A stretch of 64,000 nucleotides of DNA, taken from the NCBI GenBank assembly GCA_905221605.1, contig CAJNDS010001112.1, forward strand, positions 1,712,972 through 1,776,971, in the 5' to 3' direction. The stretch's first letter is position 1. Each line of letters begins with the position of its first letter. This DNA comes from Symbiodinium natans. Lineage: Eukaryota > Sar > Dinophyceae > Suessiales > Symbiodiniaceae. This document shows positions 20,903 through 34,439 of this stretch, piece after piece. Made by a program: the position numbers and the translations under genes. The notes under the pieces were generated by a model. The model was given only the letters and a program-made list of their open reading frames with translations. It was not told the origin of the DNA and ran no database searches.

Positions 20903-21986
20903 TAGAGCCCCTTGATACCCCACACGCCCTAGACGAACCCGAATGAATAGTCCCCAGACGAAAAGCCGGAATAGCCAACCACCAGATGATATACACACAC
21001 ATGTGTATATACATCTATATAATATGTATATACATATATATACATATACATATAGTCAGAAAGAAATTCCTCGCACTCACATACCAAGCTATCAGGAAAG
21101 CTCTGGAATTGAAACCGTCACGAACATTGCAGGGGTGGAGCATGAAGTGTTCAAAAGAGTGTTGAGGTGCAGGGCTAGTCTTTTGTGGGTGCGCCTTTTT
21201 CCCAGTGCGTGCCGCAGGCCATCCAGCCGTATAACTATGTGTATGTATCTATATATATGTATATATATATATATATGTGTGTGTGTGTATACACATATGG
21301 TTGCCCCAGTTCTCTCGTGTGCTTTTGGTTCCGCTGAGTCACCATCGGAGGGTCCACCATTTCAACCCTAAACCCTCATCCTAAGTTGAAAGCACTGGAG
21401 CCCTCAGCAGAAAGAACAACCCGACCCTAAACCCTAAAGAGTCAGCTAGGCGGGTGGCTACACCCTTAAACCCTCGCCCCGCTGTCAAGGAGTGATTAGC
21501 ATGATGCAAGTTGAGTTGTCCGGTGGAGGGAACTCCCCCAACCCAGAACCCTAAACCCCAAAGTGCGTCTTTGTGTCAGCTAGGCGGGTGGCAAAGCAAG
21601 ACCCTAAAGACCCTACAACCCTATAAAAGCCCCACTAAGAGCCCTCTAAAGGCCCTTGAAAAGCCCTGCAATAGCCCTTTAACAGCCCCCAAAAAGCTAA
21701 ACCCTAAACCCTAAACCCTAAACCCCCTCTAAAAGCCCCAAAAGCAAGCCAACTCAAAGGTGCAACGGCCTTCGAGCTTGTTGGGCCACCAGAGACTTGG
21801 GTGAAGGGGGAAAGGGAGGGTGGGCCCTTAATCTTATTCCCCTATATAACTCCTATATAGAAAAACACACCTTATATAGTCCCTCTATTCCTAAGTACCC
21901 CCCCAAATATCCCCTAAAGAAGCCCCAAGGTCCCTTGTCCTGAGAGGTTGGTTTTTGTGTCTTCTTGGGCTTTGTGTTATTGCGGA

Positions 21987-22089
21987 TTGGGATGTTCCCC
22001 TCATCCTAACAGTCTTTAGTAGGATTTCTGGTGCCCCTGATTATATTTCCTATGAAGGACTGTTAGCATTACGGGGAACATCCCAATCA
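21987..22089. mobile_element. Palindromic introner, family 2
   Basis: ATTGGGATGTTCCCCTCATC pairs with ACGGGGAACATCCCAAT. Inner AACAGTC faces GACTGTT. Confidence 0.85.
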
Positions 22090-22497
22090 TTGAGGATTGT
22101 AGTAGGCGGATTCTTCCAACAAATGCCGAGTCGAGCTTTGTCGGAACCCTAAACCCTAAGCCCTAAGCCCTAAACCCTAAACCCTAAACCCTAAACCCTA
22201 AACCCTCAGCAGAACCCAGGACATAGGCCAACACCTGCGAGTGGCCAGGAATGAGAGAGGTTGGCCGAGCTTCGCAGAGATGGGTTTAGGGTTTATTGTT
22301 TAGGATTTAGGGTTTAGGGTTTAGTGTCACCATCCATCCGTCTAAGGGAAACATTCGGACGTACCCTAAACCCTAAACCCTAAACGAGAGGTCAGCTAAG
22401 CGGGTGGCAAAAAAACAAACCTAAACGTACTGAACCTCGTGCCGCTCTGTCGGCCGAGATCTGCGCTTGCCTTGAAAAGATGTATAGGCTTAGAGGT

Positions 22498-22710
22498 TTG
22501 GATGTTCCCCCTTCTGCTAGCAGTCCTTAATAGCTTAGCAGCCCAGTGGCACCCCTTACCTTTTTTCTGGTTATGGGTTCCCTTCTAAAGTAACCAACCC
22601 AAAAAAGGGTGCCCTTATTGTAATATGGTTACTGGGCTATTAAGATAGGGATTATAATAGGTACTAGAATCCCTGTTAAGGACTGTTAGTATAAGGGGAA
22701 CATCTCAACT
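22498..22710. mobile_element. Palindromic introner, family 2, interrupted by another introner
   Basis: The left part GGATGTTCCCCCTTCTGCTA and the right part ACTGTTAGTATAAGGGGAAC flank a complete family 3 element (22531-22650). This is a nested, twintron-like arrangement. Confidence 0.85.
22531..22650. mobile_element. Palindromic introner, family 3, nested in family 2
   Basis: AGCAGCCCAGTGGCACCCC at the left and ATGGTTACTGGGCTATTAAG at the right are the ends of family 3. The same family forms the first internal intron of R5P isomerase (32028-32156). Confidence 0.85.
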
Positions 22711-23179
22711 GATAGGCTCTAACACACATGCCATGAGCCCTTTGCGTGCGTTGAGTTGGGCAAGCTATATGAGTATCGAGAGTTGAGAATACGAAGCCAT
22801 CGCAATGCAGCCACGCAGCGCAGGCTTTACTTATAACCCGAGGTATAGGGTTTAGGGTTTAGGGCTTAGGGTTTAGGGTTTGGATCCTTGCACCGTAGCC
22901 TCTCGCATATCAGAGGCATCGGAAGTCTCGAGAAGCTTGACCTGGAAAGCTTCGGACAGTCCATCGCCGGATCGTCCGCTGCCTTGTTGAGTAGCCTGCT
23001 CTTCCCACTCTGCTTATCTCGAGCAGTCTGCAGAGAGGCATCGATTTACACTGCACTTGCTCTTGGGCCAGCCAGAACGAGAATATCCGAGATGTTACGA
23101 AGTCATGGCAACATCAGATCCTTCTGGAAAAACTGAGTTGCTATCAGGGGGATGTCGAGTTGAACGCAGGGGAGAGGCT

Positions 23180-23290
23180 AGGACCCAGAGTAGGCCCTTG
23201 GTCCCTTTTCGTTTTGAGGTGAAAAGAGCCTTTAAACCACAAGGGGCAACCCTTCGTATTGCTAGGTTACTCTAGGTTACTCTTGGGTCT
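23180..23290. mobile_element. Palindromic introner, family 10 (GACCCAGAGTAGGCCC)
   Basis: AGGACCCAGAGTAGGCCCTT pairs with TAGGTTACTCTTGGGTCTGAG. It matches the intron 32390-32573 of the R5P isomerase gene. Confidence 0.78.
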
Positions 23291-23868
23291 GAGTCTAGGA
23301 CGGATTCTAGCTAATGCCAGTCAATGGGTTGCAGAAGCGCAGAGGCGGCCCGAGAGTAGACGTACTTGCATGGTCGGAGTTGCACCTCCCGCGAGAGAAA
23401 GCGTGGCATGTTCAGGCTGCCTGGAAGGGTTTAGGGTTTAGGGCTCAGGGATGCTTGGAGGTTCATGGGTAGTTTTTCAAGTGGGATTCGATGTATGGTA
23501 AGTATAGGATACAGCCTTAATTTAAAGCACGTATGACACCGCTGCGAGGGCTGGGTGTGTGTGTGTGTGTATCTGCCTAGACAGCCTAAACCGGTGTTGT
23601 CGTCTGAAGCCACAGGCCAGGAAGTCCAACTGGCACCTAGGTAGCGGTTTGTTCCTTTTTTTTTTCATGTTTTTTTGTTTTCGGGGGGGTCTCTCTCTCT
23701 CTCGCTCTCGCTCTCGCTCTGGCTCTCTCGCTCCGGCCCTCTCTCTCTCTTTCTTATGTAGAAAGGGGAGACGTGTATGTCGACTGATTCTTATGTTCAT
23801 GTCACTGTAGAAGAGGCTTGAGGACTCAGGGGCTCCGATTCGCAGACCTAAGCCTTAGACCTTCAAGG

Positions 23869-23977
23869 TTGGGCTGCTCCCCCTTATACTAAGAGTCCTT
23901 GATAGGGATTACAGTACCTACCCGCCATTTATGATCCCTATGAAGGACTGTTAGCTTAAGGGGGAACATCCTAACTT
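23869..23977. mobile_element. Palindromic introner, family 2
   Basis: AAGGTTGGGCTGCTCCCCC pairs with GGGGGAACATCCTAACTT. Inner parts follow the family pattern (AGTCCTTGATAGGGATTA). Confidence 0.85.
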
Positions 23978-24049
23978 CAAGGATTTTTGGATTGCCGTCT
24001 AAGGGCCTGCAATGCGTCAGTTAGGGCAGGTGGCAGCCAAAAACACAAC

Positions 24050-24120
24050 TTGGGATGCTGGCAGTCCTTGCTAGGGACTATAGCACCCCCGATATTATAG
24101 TCCCTATTACGGTCTGCTTT
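24050..24120. mobile_element. Truncated family 2 introner
   Basis: ACTTGGGATG, GCAGTCCTTGCTAGGGACTA and TAGTCCCTATTACGG are recognisable, but the right end is replaced by a T run and CCCTAAA repeats. Confidence 0.6.
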
Positions 24121-24717
24121 TTTTGGGGCGACCAACCCTAAACCCTGAACCCTGATCCCTGAACCCTGAACCCTAAACCCTAAACCCTAATTCCTAAACC
24201 CTAAACCCCAAACCCCAAACCCAAAACCCTAAACCCTAAACCCAAAACCCTGCCCAGGCTGGACATCGCCAGCCACCCAGCCTTAAGACCTGGTTCGGAG
24301 TCGGCAGCATCCAGTGCGCTGGAGGCTCAGTGTCTTACTGTTGGTTAGCAGGGAATAGGGGAATGAGGTATCCTATATACTCTTAGGGTTTAGGGTTTAG
24401 GGTTTAGGGTTTAGGGCATATATCACAAGCATTCCCCGGCCTTATTGACCGGGCCTCAGGGCAGGGCAAAAGAAGAGCGTAAGCTTGGCGCTGCTGCGAA
24501 GGTTACACCAGCAATTGAGGTTTAGGGTTTAGGGTTTAGGGTTAAGGGGCAGTTGAGCCACTGGGTTGGGATCTCAGGGGTCGGCGGGGGGGTGGGGTTC
24601 CCCCTTTCCACCTACGGGCGTTTCCGGCTCATTAAGGGTAAAAGGTTCTGTTTGAAGAGGGTACCTCAGCTAGGAGGGGAGCCTAGCTTAGAATCAAGCC
24701 TCCATGTAACCCTACTA

Positions 24718-24852
24718 AACCCCAAGCCCTAATCCCCAAACCCTAAACCCCAAAACCTAAACCCTAAACCCCAAACCCTAAACCCTAAACCCCAAACCCT
24801 AAACCTAAACCCTAAACCCTACACCCTAAACCCCAAACCCTAAACCCTAAAC
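24718..24852. repeat. CCCTAAA/CCCCAAA array
   Basis: Mixed CCCTAAA and CCCCAAA units; a similar array is at 24130-24252. Both arrays face TTTAGGG clusters at 24384-24416 and 24517-24543. Confidence 0.85.
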
Positions 24853-24969
24853 TGGGCCCCTATCTTCATCTGCGAGGTCCTGCTCGTCTGGGATGGCGGT
24901 GGACCAGACAGAAGCCTTGCTGCAGCATTTGTGCATGAAGGCATCGATGGGCTCAAGTTGAGGGTCCTT

Positions 24970-25588
24970 CTACTACAGTGACAGCGCTGGATAAGAAACC
25001 TCTAACTTTTGGCGAGGGTACCCTCGGTTTCTTTTCAAGCCCGCTCAATTTCCGGAATTACTGCCCCCTCAAATTATGAAATCCAGCCTAAATTAGAGGG
25101 TTTTGGCCTAAATAAATAAGAAATGCCTCCGACCCCCCCACCCCCCCTAAACTCGATTTCTTAAATTTAAGAAATCCAGCCCCTCGATTTCTTTCATTTA
25201 AGAAATCCAGCCCCTCGATTTCTTAAATTCAAGAAATCCAGCCCCAATTTAAGAAATCCAGAGCCTCGATTTCTTAAATTTGGGTCCAGCCCAATTCCCC
25301 CCCCCCCCCCCCTCAAATTAAGAAATCCAGCCTAAATTGGAGGGTTTTGGCCTTAAATTTAAGAAATCGAGGGGCTGAGTTTCTTATTTGAGGGGGGGGG
25401 GAGACTTTTCATTCGGCGGTTGCCAAAAATAACCAAATTTAAGAAATTTAGGGCCCAGGATGAGGGTACCCTCGATTTCTTAATTTAGTCTTGCTCTCAA
25501 TTTTCGCATTTTTAATCCGGGATCCAGCCGCGAGCATGCTCGTTTCTTAATCCAATGATTTCTTAATCAGTGCTGTCGCTGTACTATG
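24970..25588. mobile_element. Foldback element with about 29-bp imperfect terminal inverted repeats
   Basis: The left end CTACTACAGTGACAGCGCTGG and the right end CAGTGCTGTCGCTGTACTATG are inverted copies. Inside are several alternating pieces of AAGAAATCCAGCCCCTCGA and its complement TCGATTTCTTAAATT, and a C run (25300-25314). There is no coding capacity. It resembles a non-autonomous foldback element, but no family could be assigned. Confidence 0.72.
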
Positions 25589-26321
25589 TGGTTTAGGGTT
25601 TAGGGTTTTTTTGGGGGGTTCTTAAGCAATTGGTAGTCTAAGAAAATGGAAAGAGTCCCTCTCTCTCTCTCTCTGTGTTTGTTTTGAGACGTCTCAGGGT
25701 AATCCGGGTAGATTTTTCTTCTCTTTCCGAATTTGTCTTGGCAGTGAAGCGACTGCTCGAACTCCTGCGGGATATGGTTCACTTCTAGGAGGAAGCGCCA
25801 GAGGTGTCTAGGATCGGTTCCCACTGCAATGCTGCTTCGCGTGCCACAAGTCTTACCTGCGCATACCAGGAGAGAATCATTATAGGACCCTGATTACCGG
25901 GGGGTAAGGTTGGGGGGGGGGGCCTGGGTGGTGAATGCATTTGGGTCCCCTTTGGTCCTTCTCAAAGCCGAAAAAACCTCAAAACCAAAACTTCCCACCC
26001 TGAGCCCCTACCCTAAGGCCCCAAGACCTCAGTATTTAAGGGTTTGGTTTATCTGCTTTGGGGCAACCCTAAACCCTAAACCTAAACCCTAAACCCCCTT
26101 ATCATATGGGGTCTGGGGTCGAAAGAGCTAAAGAGTCCTCAAGCCGGCCGCAGGGCTCCATCTGCTTTCACCACATCGCCGTCTGGCACCAGGCGCGCCT
26201 CGAAAAGATCCTGAACCCTAAACCCTAAACCCTGAACCCTGAACCCTGAACCCTAAACACTGATCTGCTCCGGTTTTGACAGGGTCTCGAATCGGCTCGA
26301 GAGGCTTTCGGCTACAAATCC

Positions 26322-26480
26322 CCCCCCCCCCCCCCCCCCAAGTTTCAATCCCCCCCTTCCCCAAATATAAAATACCCCCCCCCCCCCCCCCCCTCGGCTA
26401 CTAATCCCCTCCCCTTAGTTTCAATTCCCCTTCCCCCCTTCCCCCAAATATAAAATACACCCCGCCCCCCATATACTCTA
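26322..26480. repeat. C-run duplication
   Basis: Three near-copies of a block with C runs, TTTCAAT and CCCCAAATATAAAATAC lie in tandem. The minus-strand frame through it is an artefact. Confidence 0.7.
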
Positions 26481-26697
26481 CTATATATAACTATAATTGG
26501 AGTTTTTTTAAATATTAGGGCGTAAGTTAGGGGGAGGGGATCAGCACGAATTTCCCACAAGAATAGAACCATGTCGAATCTTAGTGGCTGAGTGGACAAC
26601 CTTGGGCCTTTAGGGGCATCCACAGTCCTACCAGAATTGAGAGGTTAACCTGTTTTCGGGCCAGGGCACTCAGCAACTAGTTTACTTGCCATGCCCT

Positions 26698-26868
26698 CAG
26701 GGTCCATGTACCTCATCAGGGTTTTTTTCGTGACTTGGGTCCAAAAGTCCCTATGAGGTACTTTAAGGCCCAAGTATTCCCAATTTAGGTACCCTGGACC
26801 CTAAACCCTAAACCCTAAACCCTAAACCCTAAACCCTAAACCCTAAACCCATGGATCCTCAGGGATCT
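26698..26868. mobile_element. Family 1 introner split by a CCCTAAA array
   Basis: The left end CAGGGTCCATGTACCTCATC and the core GGCCCAAGTATTCCCAATTTAGG are followed by GGTACCCTGGACC. Then come seven CCCTAAA units before CCATGGATCCTCAGGGA restores the expected right end. Confidence 0.78.
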
Positions 26869-29625
26869 GGTCATGAAGCCGCATTGCGCCTTGCTTGGAT
26901 GTCGGGCGCGGCAGGCTTCGTGGATGGGCGTGGTGGACCACCACACCCTTGTTTACGCTACTCGCACAAGAAGACGAGGTAGGCCCTTGGGATATTTCAT
27001 ATTTTCCCCTTATTGGAACCCTAAACCCTAAACCATAAACCCTAAACCCTAAACCCTAAACCCTGAACCGCTTTAAGAGGATCATATTTAGGAATCTTTT
27101 TCAGAGGCTTGTGTGGGCCATCCTGGAAGACTTGCCCGAATTCCTCCGCCCTGAACCCTAAACCCTCAACCCTATGCCCTGAACCCTGAGCCCTAAACCA
27201 TATACCCTGAAGCCTAAACCCAATACCCTGAACCCTAAACCCAATACCCTGAACCCTAAACCCAATACACTGAACCCTAAACCCAATACCCTGAACCCTA
27301 AACCCTGAACCCTAAACCCAATACCCTGAACCCTAAACCCTAAACCCTAAACCTGGCAAGCCAAGGAGTACTTCAGTGAACGGCGGCTGAGGAGCTTGAA
27401 GATTGATTGGGGCCGCGCGCCAAGAGGGGAGGTTCAAAAGGATTTGGGTTTAGGGTTTAGGGTTTAGGGTTTAGGGTGATTCTCGACAGTCGACATGGCT
27501 TGTGGATTAAAAGCTATGCCACTTTCATCACAGCTGACGTGAGAACAGTTTGTCCCGACTTGTTACCCTACTGTGCGGCTGGAGTATCCCAGCCGGGTGG
27601 CAACAATCAAGCCCCTGCAGGTTTTGCGACAGGTTCGGGGTTTCGGGGTGGGCAACTATGTAGATTTTCGCCTAATTGTTCCAAGTACAAAAAAACTCTG
27701 CCAGAAACCCGAATCCTGTTGAAGTTAGTGCAGTAATGTCTTGAGACTGAAGACCAGAGAACTAATTAAATGCCATGTTCATGAAGGTAGGCCCTTGGTA
27801 CATTCCATGTCTTAGTTGTGAGTGAGTACACTTTACACTTTTTGGGATTTTAGAATCCCCTGTAGAACTGAAAGTGTACACTTTCAGGGGGCTTCAGAAG
27901 TCAGCAACTAAGTTAAACCCTAAACCCTAGACCCTAAACCCTAAACCCTAAACCCTAAACCCTAAACCCCATGCTTGAAGGTGGTGCAGAGGATCTAAAG
28001 CCACCTTCCCCCGCAGGTAAGGATGGCTTCTTCTTTGCGGACGGCTCTGAGGCTTCGAATCGGTTTAGGGTTTAGGGTTTAGGGTTTAGGGTTTAGGGTT
28101 TAGGGTGTATAGGGACCTGAAAATTGTGGGGTCCTGAACGGTGATAATCCCAATATAGGAAGTATAAGCGCATCGACAGTGTGGTACAACAGCCAAACTT
28201 ACGGTTAACAAATTGGGCGAATGTTGCACAAGGTTCGTGGGTTGGGGGGTTGACACACCCTTGATACCCCAAAGGATCCATGTACCTACATAGTATATAC
28301 TTGGGCCCTAAAGCTACTACATAGGAACTCCTTTAAGGCCCAAGTATATACTATGCAGGCACATGGATCCTTAGGTTACCGAAGCCACTGAAAGGATCCG
28401 TGTCCCGCGGGGGATGTCCTTTCCCGGAAGATGTGCCGCGTCACCGGCATGGAGGCCCCTGGCTTTAGGGTTTAGGGTTTAGAGTTTAGGGTTTAGGGTT
28501 AGGGTTTAGGGTTTAGGGTTTAGGGTTTAGGGTTTAGGGTTTAGGGTTTAGGGTTTAGGGTTTAGGGTTTAGGGTTTAGGGTTTAGGGTGTCCAACCCAG
28601 ATATGCTCACAGTGTGCTCATAGGTCTGCGGCGAGTTCGGTCTCCGTTCACTACGGCTTCTGGCTTTGAGAATGCCTTAGCCATGTACCTAAACAGGGAG
28701 TACTAGGGCCTGAAGTGCTTTATTTCATAGGGTTTTTTGGACCCAAGTCTATAATCATAGGTACATGGACCCTTCGGGGTGGGTCTTCTTTGGCTCTGGT
28801 AGGACGTTTCGGGACGCTTTTGCTTACTTCGCCTTTAGTTGAACTTTAAACTTTTTGGGTTTCCTTATTTAGTAGGAATATTAAAGTTTAACCTTATTTC
28901 CCCGTTGGTTATTGGAGAGGTAAGTTTGGGGTGCGTCGGCGGGGTTCTTTGAAGCACTAGAAGGATAGCACCCCCCCTATTGTAATCCCTATTCAGGACT
29001 GTTAGTCTGATGCCTCTATAATCCTATATGCGCCCAAAACATCCCCAAAACCCCTGAGCCCCTGAGCCCAAGCCGTGAGGTCTGCCAACAGCGCCATCCT
29101 CAGTCCCATTTTGTGGAGCTTGGGACTTTGGGCATTTGGAGGACGATTACGACGACGATTACGACGACGATTACGACGACGACTACAAAGTTCTAGTGTG
29201 TAGGGCTTCATGCAGAAACATCCTCCGAAGTTGCTCCAGGCTCTGGGTTTTCATGGCCCGGGTGGCAAGATTTCAGGTGTTCGCAGGGGCGCGCCTCCTT
29301 AGGGTTTAGGGTTTAGGGCTTGGAGATAGCAACAAACATCCTTCAAGAGCCTGCGGGCCAGTAGAATCGGCCGAGCGTCTGGAGGAATTGGTGCGCACGG
29401 TCAAGATTCCCTTCGGGTCCATGCACTACGAAATGCTTTAGAACTCCCCCAAAAATAAACATATGCTTTCTTATAAGGCTGCATTATAGGGATTATTGTT
29501 TTACATTTTTTTGGGGGGGGGTTCTAAAGCAAGTTGCAGTGCCGAGGTTGGAGCGCGTCAGCTGGAAGAAGTATGACCTCATGAAGTGGAACTGTCAGCA
29601 GTTTTGTGCCGGCCTTATTGGGTGA
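26869..29625 (+). CDS. Unrecognised multi-exon gene, C-terminal part
   Basis: I do not recognise this gene. Exon candidates are 26869-26979, 27105-27152 (LVWAILEDLPEFLRP), 27366-27431 (EYFSERRLRSLKIDWGRAPR), 28016-28050 (KDGFFFADGSE), about 28385-28452 (GDVLSRKMCRVTGMEAP), about 29360-29432 (SAERLEELVRTVKIPFGSMH) and 29540-29625 (LERVSWKKYDLMKWNCQQFC.., stop TGA 29623-29625). The final YDLxxxNCQxFC pattern resembles the conserved Cys region of permuted-papain families (PPPDE/DeSI or LRAT-like), but one motif is not enough to assign a function. Introners of families 8, 7, 1 and 6 fill the introns: one begins at the 26979 exon edge (GTAGGCCCTTGGG) and one ends next to the last exon. Confidence 0.42.
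26980..27104. mobile_element. Introner, family 8, with telomere insert
   Basis: GTAGGCCCTTGGGATATTTC opens the intron and AGGATCATATTTAGGAATC followed by TTTTTCAG closes it. CCCTAAA units (27017-27068) sit in the middle. Confidence 0.78.
27160..27355. repeat. Degenerate telomere array with 21-bp superunit
   Basis: The variants CCCAATACCCTGAACCCTAAA repeat five to six times, showing that a mutated three-unit block has itself been tandemly amplified. Confidence 0.85.
27811..27913. mobile_element. Palindromic introner, family 7 (CTTAGTTGCTGA ends)
   Basis: CTTAGTTGTGAGTGAGTACAC pairs with AAGTCAGCAACTAAG. Inner AGTGTACACTTTC faces ACACTTTACACTTTTTGGG. A 5' fragment of family 8 (27788-27810) abuts it. 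The sister copy at 55130-55233 ends exactly at an ADA2 exon. Confidence 0.82.
28272..28373. mobile_element. Palindromic introner, family 1
   Basis: AAGGATCCATGTACCTACAT pairs with GCAGGCACATGGATCCTTA. Inner ATAGTATATACTTGGGCCC faces GGCCCAAGTATATACTAT. Confidence 0.9.
28464..28588. repeat. TTTAGGG array
   Basis: About 17 mostly perfect TTTAGGG units sit between candidate exons. Confidence 0.93.
28680..28774. mobile_element. Palindromic introner, family 1, diverged
   Basis: GCCATGTACCTAAACAGGG pairs with ATAGGTACATGGACCC. The inner part has diverged. Confidence 0.75.
29430..29538. mobile_element. Palindromic introner, family 6, forming an intron
   Basis: GCTTTAGAACTCCCCCAAAAA pairs with GGGGGGGGTTCTAAAGCAAG. 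It separates the exon ending FGSMHYE from the last exon of the gene ending at 29625. Confidence 0.78.
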
Positions 29626-30044
29626 GGTAGGGGACGTCGTTGGGTTGAGCCTAAAACGGTAGTGGGCTTGCAGTCATGAGAAAAAGCTGACTGACTAGCA
29701 CTGCCACCTGGCCCGAACTCAGTGGTTAGCCTGTATGCCCCGGCTGCCCACCCTGCAAGGAGCCATAGATCCTGCCGGCCTTAACTTGCCTGCAAAAATG
29801 GGGCCTACTGCACTGTAGGCATGATATGCACATAGTTGTTTGGGTTTAGGGTTTAGGGTTTGGGGTTTAGGGTTTCGGGTTTGGGGTTTAGGGTTCAGGG
29901 TTCAGGGTTTAGGGTTTAGTCCTGGGCTTTATGGGTTCCAGGATGACCCCCGGCTCCTGCCACATCCAGGCCGGCACATGTTCGAGCAGGTGCCCGAGGT
30001 CTACACAGGGAGTGCCGCCACTCCGGGGGCTTAGCTCTGCACTT

Positions 30045-30147
30045 TCTACTAAGTGCTTAAGAGCCCCGAACAGAATACACATATTCTTCCTTATTCAGGT
30101 GAATATGGGGATTGTTACTCTTTATTCTTTTGGGGTTCTTAAGCAAG
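30045..30147. mobile_element. Palindromic introner, family 6
   Basis: AAGTGCTTAAGAGCCCCGAA pairs with TTTTGGGGTTCTTAAGCAAG. Confidence 0.8.
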
Positions 30148-30257
30148 TAGTAGATTTTGCGCGGCTGCAACGAGCCTCTTGGGTAAAGCTGCAGCTGTTT
30201 CAATCCAGGGCCCGAAGTCACAAGCACGGCATACCTGCGATCAAGTTTGAAATGACT

Positions 30258-30418
30258 TGCTGCTGGTTAGCAGGGAATGAGGGAATTAGGGCCCTATCTA
30301 TACCCTTGAAGGGATTATCTAGGGTACCTATATATATATCTAATTCAGGGATTATATAGGGTACCTATATATACCCTTTGAGGAAATTCCCCCATTCCCT
30401 ACGAACCAACAGTAAGAG
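30258..30418. mobile_element. Palindromic introner, family 12 (TTAGCAGGGAATGAGGG)
   Basis: CTGCTGGTTAGCAGGGAATG pairs with CATTCCCTACGAACCAACAG. An inner tandem duplication of GGGATTATNTAGGGTACC is present. A 5' half copy is at 24339-24385. Confidence 0.8.
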
Positions 30419-30428
30419 AATGGCACCC

Positions 30429-30533
30429 AAAGGATCCCTGTACCTATATAGTGTATACTTGGGCCCGAAAGCTACTATAAAGGAACCCCTTTAAGGCCCA
30501 AGTGTATACTCAATAGGTACATGGATCCTTAGG
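30429..30533. mobile_element. Palindromic introner, family 1
   Basis: AAAGGATCCCTGTACCTATA pairs with AATAGGTACATGGATCCTTAG. The terminal TTAG would supply an acceptor. Confidence 0.88.
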
Positions 30534-30647
30534 GGCAGCTCCTTGCGAATGCTCACCCGCGAAAGCGGACGGCGGAGTCGGAGCACGTGAGCGCGCAGGA
30601 AAAACGGTTTAGGGTTTAGGGTTTAGGGTTTAGGGTTTAGGGTTTAT

Positions 30648-30753
30648 AAATCTTCCAAAGCCCCTTAAATAAGGCATATACCCTAATTCAGAATGATGAT
30701 CCTTAGTATTAATTATAGTATATTCCTTAATTAAGGGGTTTTGGAAGATCTGG
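30648..30753. mobile_element. Palindromic introner, family 5
   Basis: AAATCTTCCAAAGCCCCTTAA pairs with TTAAGGGGTTTTGGAAGATC. Confidence 0.85.
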
Positions 30754-31655
30754 GCTTAAGTGCACTTCTGAGCGTCGCCGTGGCTATGATGCCTGCGTGT
30801 GCGAGGCGGCTCTTCGCGAGTTGAGGTCGTGCAGTAGATTCTGTAGAGGTGGCTTTTCTGTTAGGCTATAGAGGGCTCGAGAAGGATCAGGAGGATCGGT
30901 TGTTCTTGGAGACAGGTGTGGTTGCAAAGTGCTGGTTTTTCATGATATTGGGTAGCAGTGTCTAAGGTGTTCGACTTTTTCTTTGGGCCCAAGGGCCTAC
31001 CCACGCTGACATGCGAACCCACAACACCTCTGGCTACAAGATTTTTTTGTTCAAAGAATGGGGGATGTTCGGTACCACGGTTGCTCCATCTCCTCTTACC
31101 CCTTGCTTCAGGGCCTGGGCACGTACGCATGGCACACGTGCAGATGTGCTCACATCTGTGTCTGACGGGCTGTCCCCTCGCAGGCGGCATTTTCTCGCGT
31201 TACTTCCAAGATGAAGGCCAAGTGATGGTGAGCAAACTAAGCCCGGTGCGAAGTTGACATGGTGTAGACATTGTCTCGAGGGTTCGACGATCTGTCCGGA
31301 TGGCACTATACTATCACTATACAGCGTTGTAGCGTGTGCAGCAACTGACGGGGTGCACTCCAGGAGACCGCACATCTCCGCCGGCACCGATTTTCGTGGG
31401 TCCTGCGCCTACTCGTGCCGAACACGTTAGCAGCTGAGCGCTCGGAGGCCGCCATTGTGGCTTCCATCGCATGGCAGGGATATGGCCAGTTCTCTAAATT
31501 ATGCTCCCCTTTAAATTGGCCTAAATAACAGGGGCCGCCCTTATAATAAGGACCCCAAAAAGGGGACCGTAGTTTAGAGACGTGACCATAGGGGCGGACG
31601 ATGAAGGCATTTGGGCCCTTGCAGCGCCAGACCAGCCGCAGCGTAGCCGAGAGCC

Positions 31656-34439
<2,784 letters not shown>

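Larger units (their letters stand above)
20903..26865. other. Repeat-rich stretch without a resolved gene
   Basis: This stretch holds introners, CCCTAAA and TTTAGGG arrays, TA repeats (20990-21055, 21240-21295) and a foldback element (24970-25588). Short open islands on the + strand could be exons of the gene ending at 29625: about 22210-22280 (IGQHLRVARNERGWPSFAEM), 24252-24335 (RLDIASHPALRPGSESAA), 24852-24955 (FICEVLLVWDGGGPDRSLAA, also open on the minus strand) and 26118-26210 (GSICFHHIAVWHQARLEKIL). None matches a family I recognise, and their junctions were not resolved. Confidence 0.4.
29936..30860 (+). other. Weak exon candidates between introners
   Basis: Open + strand islands lie between introners: 29936-30033 (LLPHPGRHMFEQVPEVYTG), 30150-30262 (VDFARLQRASWVKLQLFQ), 30533-30600 (LLANAHPRKRTAESEHVSAQ) and 30757-30860 (RRRGYDACVCEAALRELR). 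Introners of families 6, 12, 1 and 5 occupy the gaps, which is the pattern expected for exons. I could not join the phases or recognise a protein. The first island is also open on the minus strand. Confidence 0.3.
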
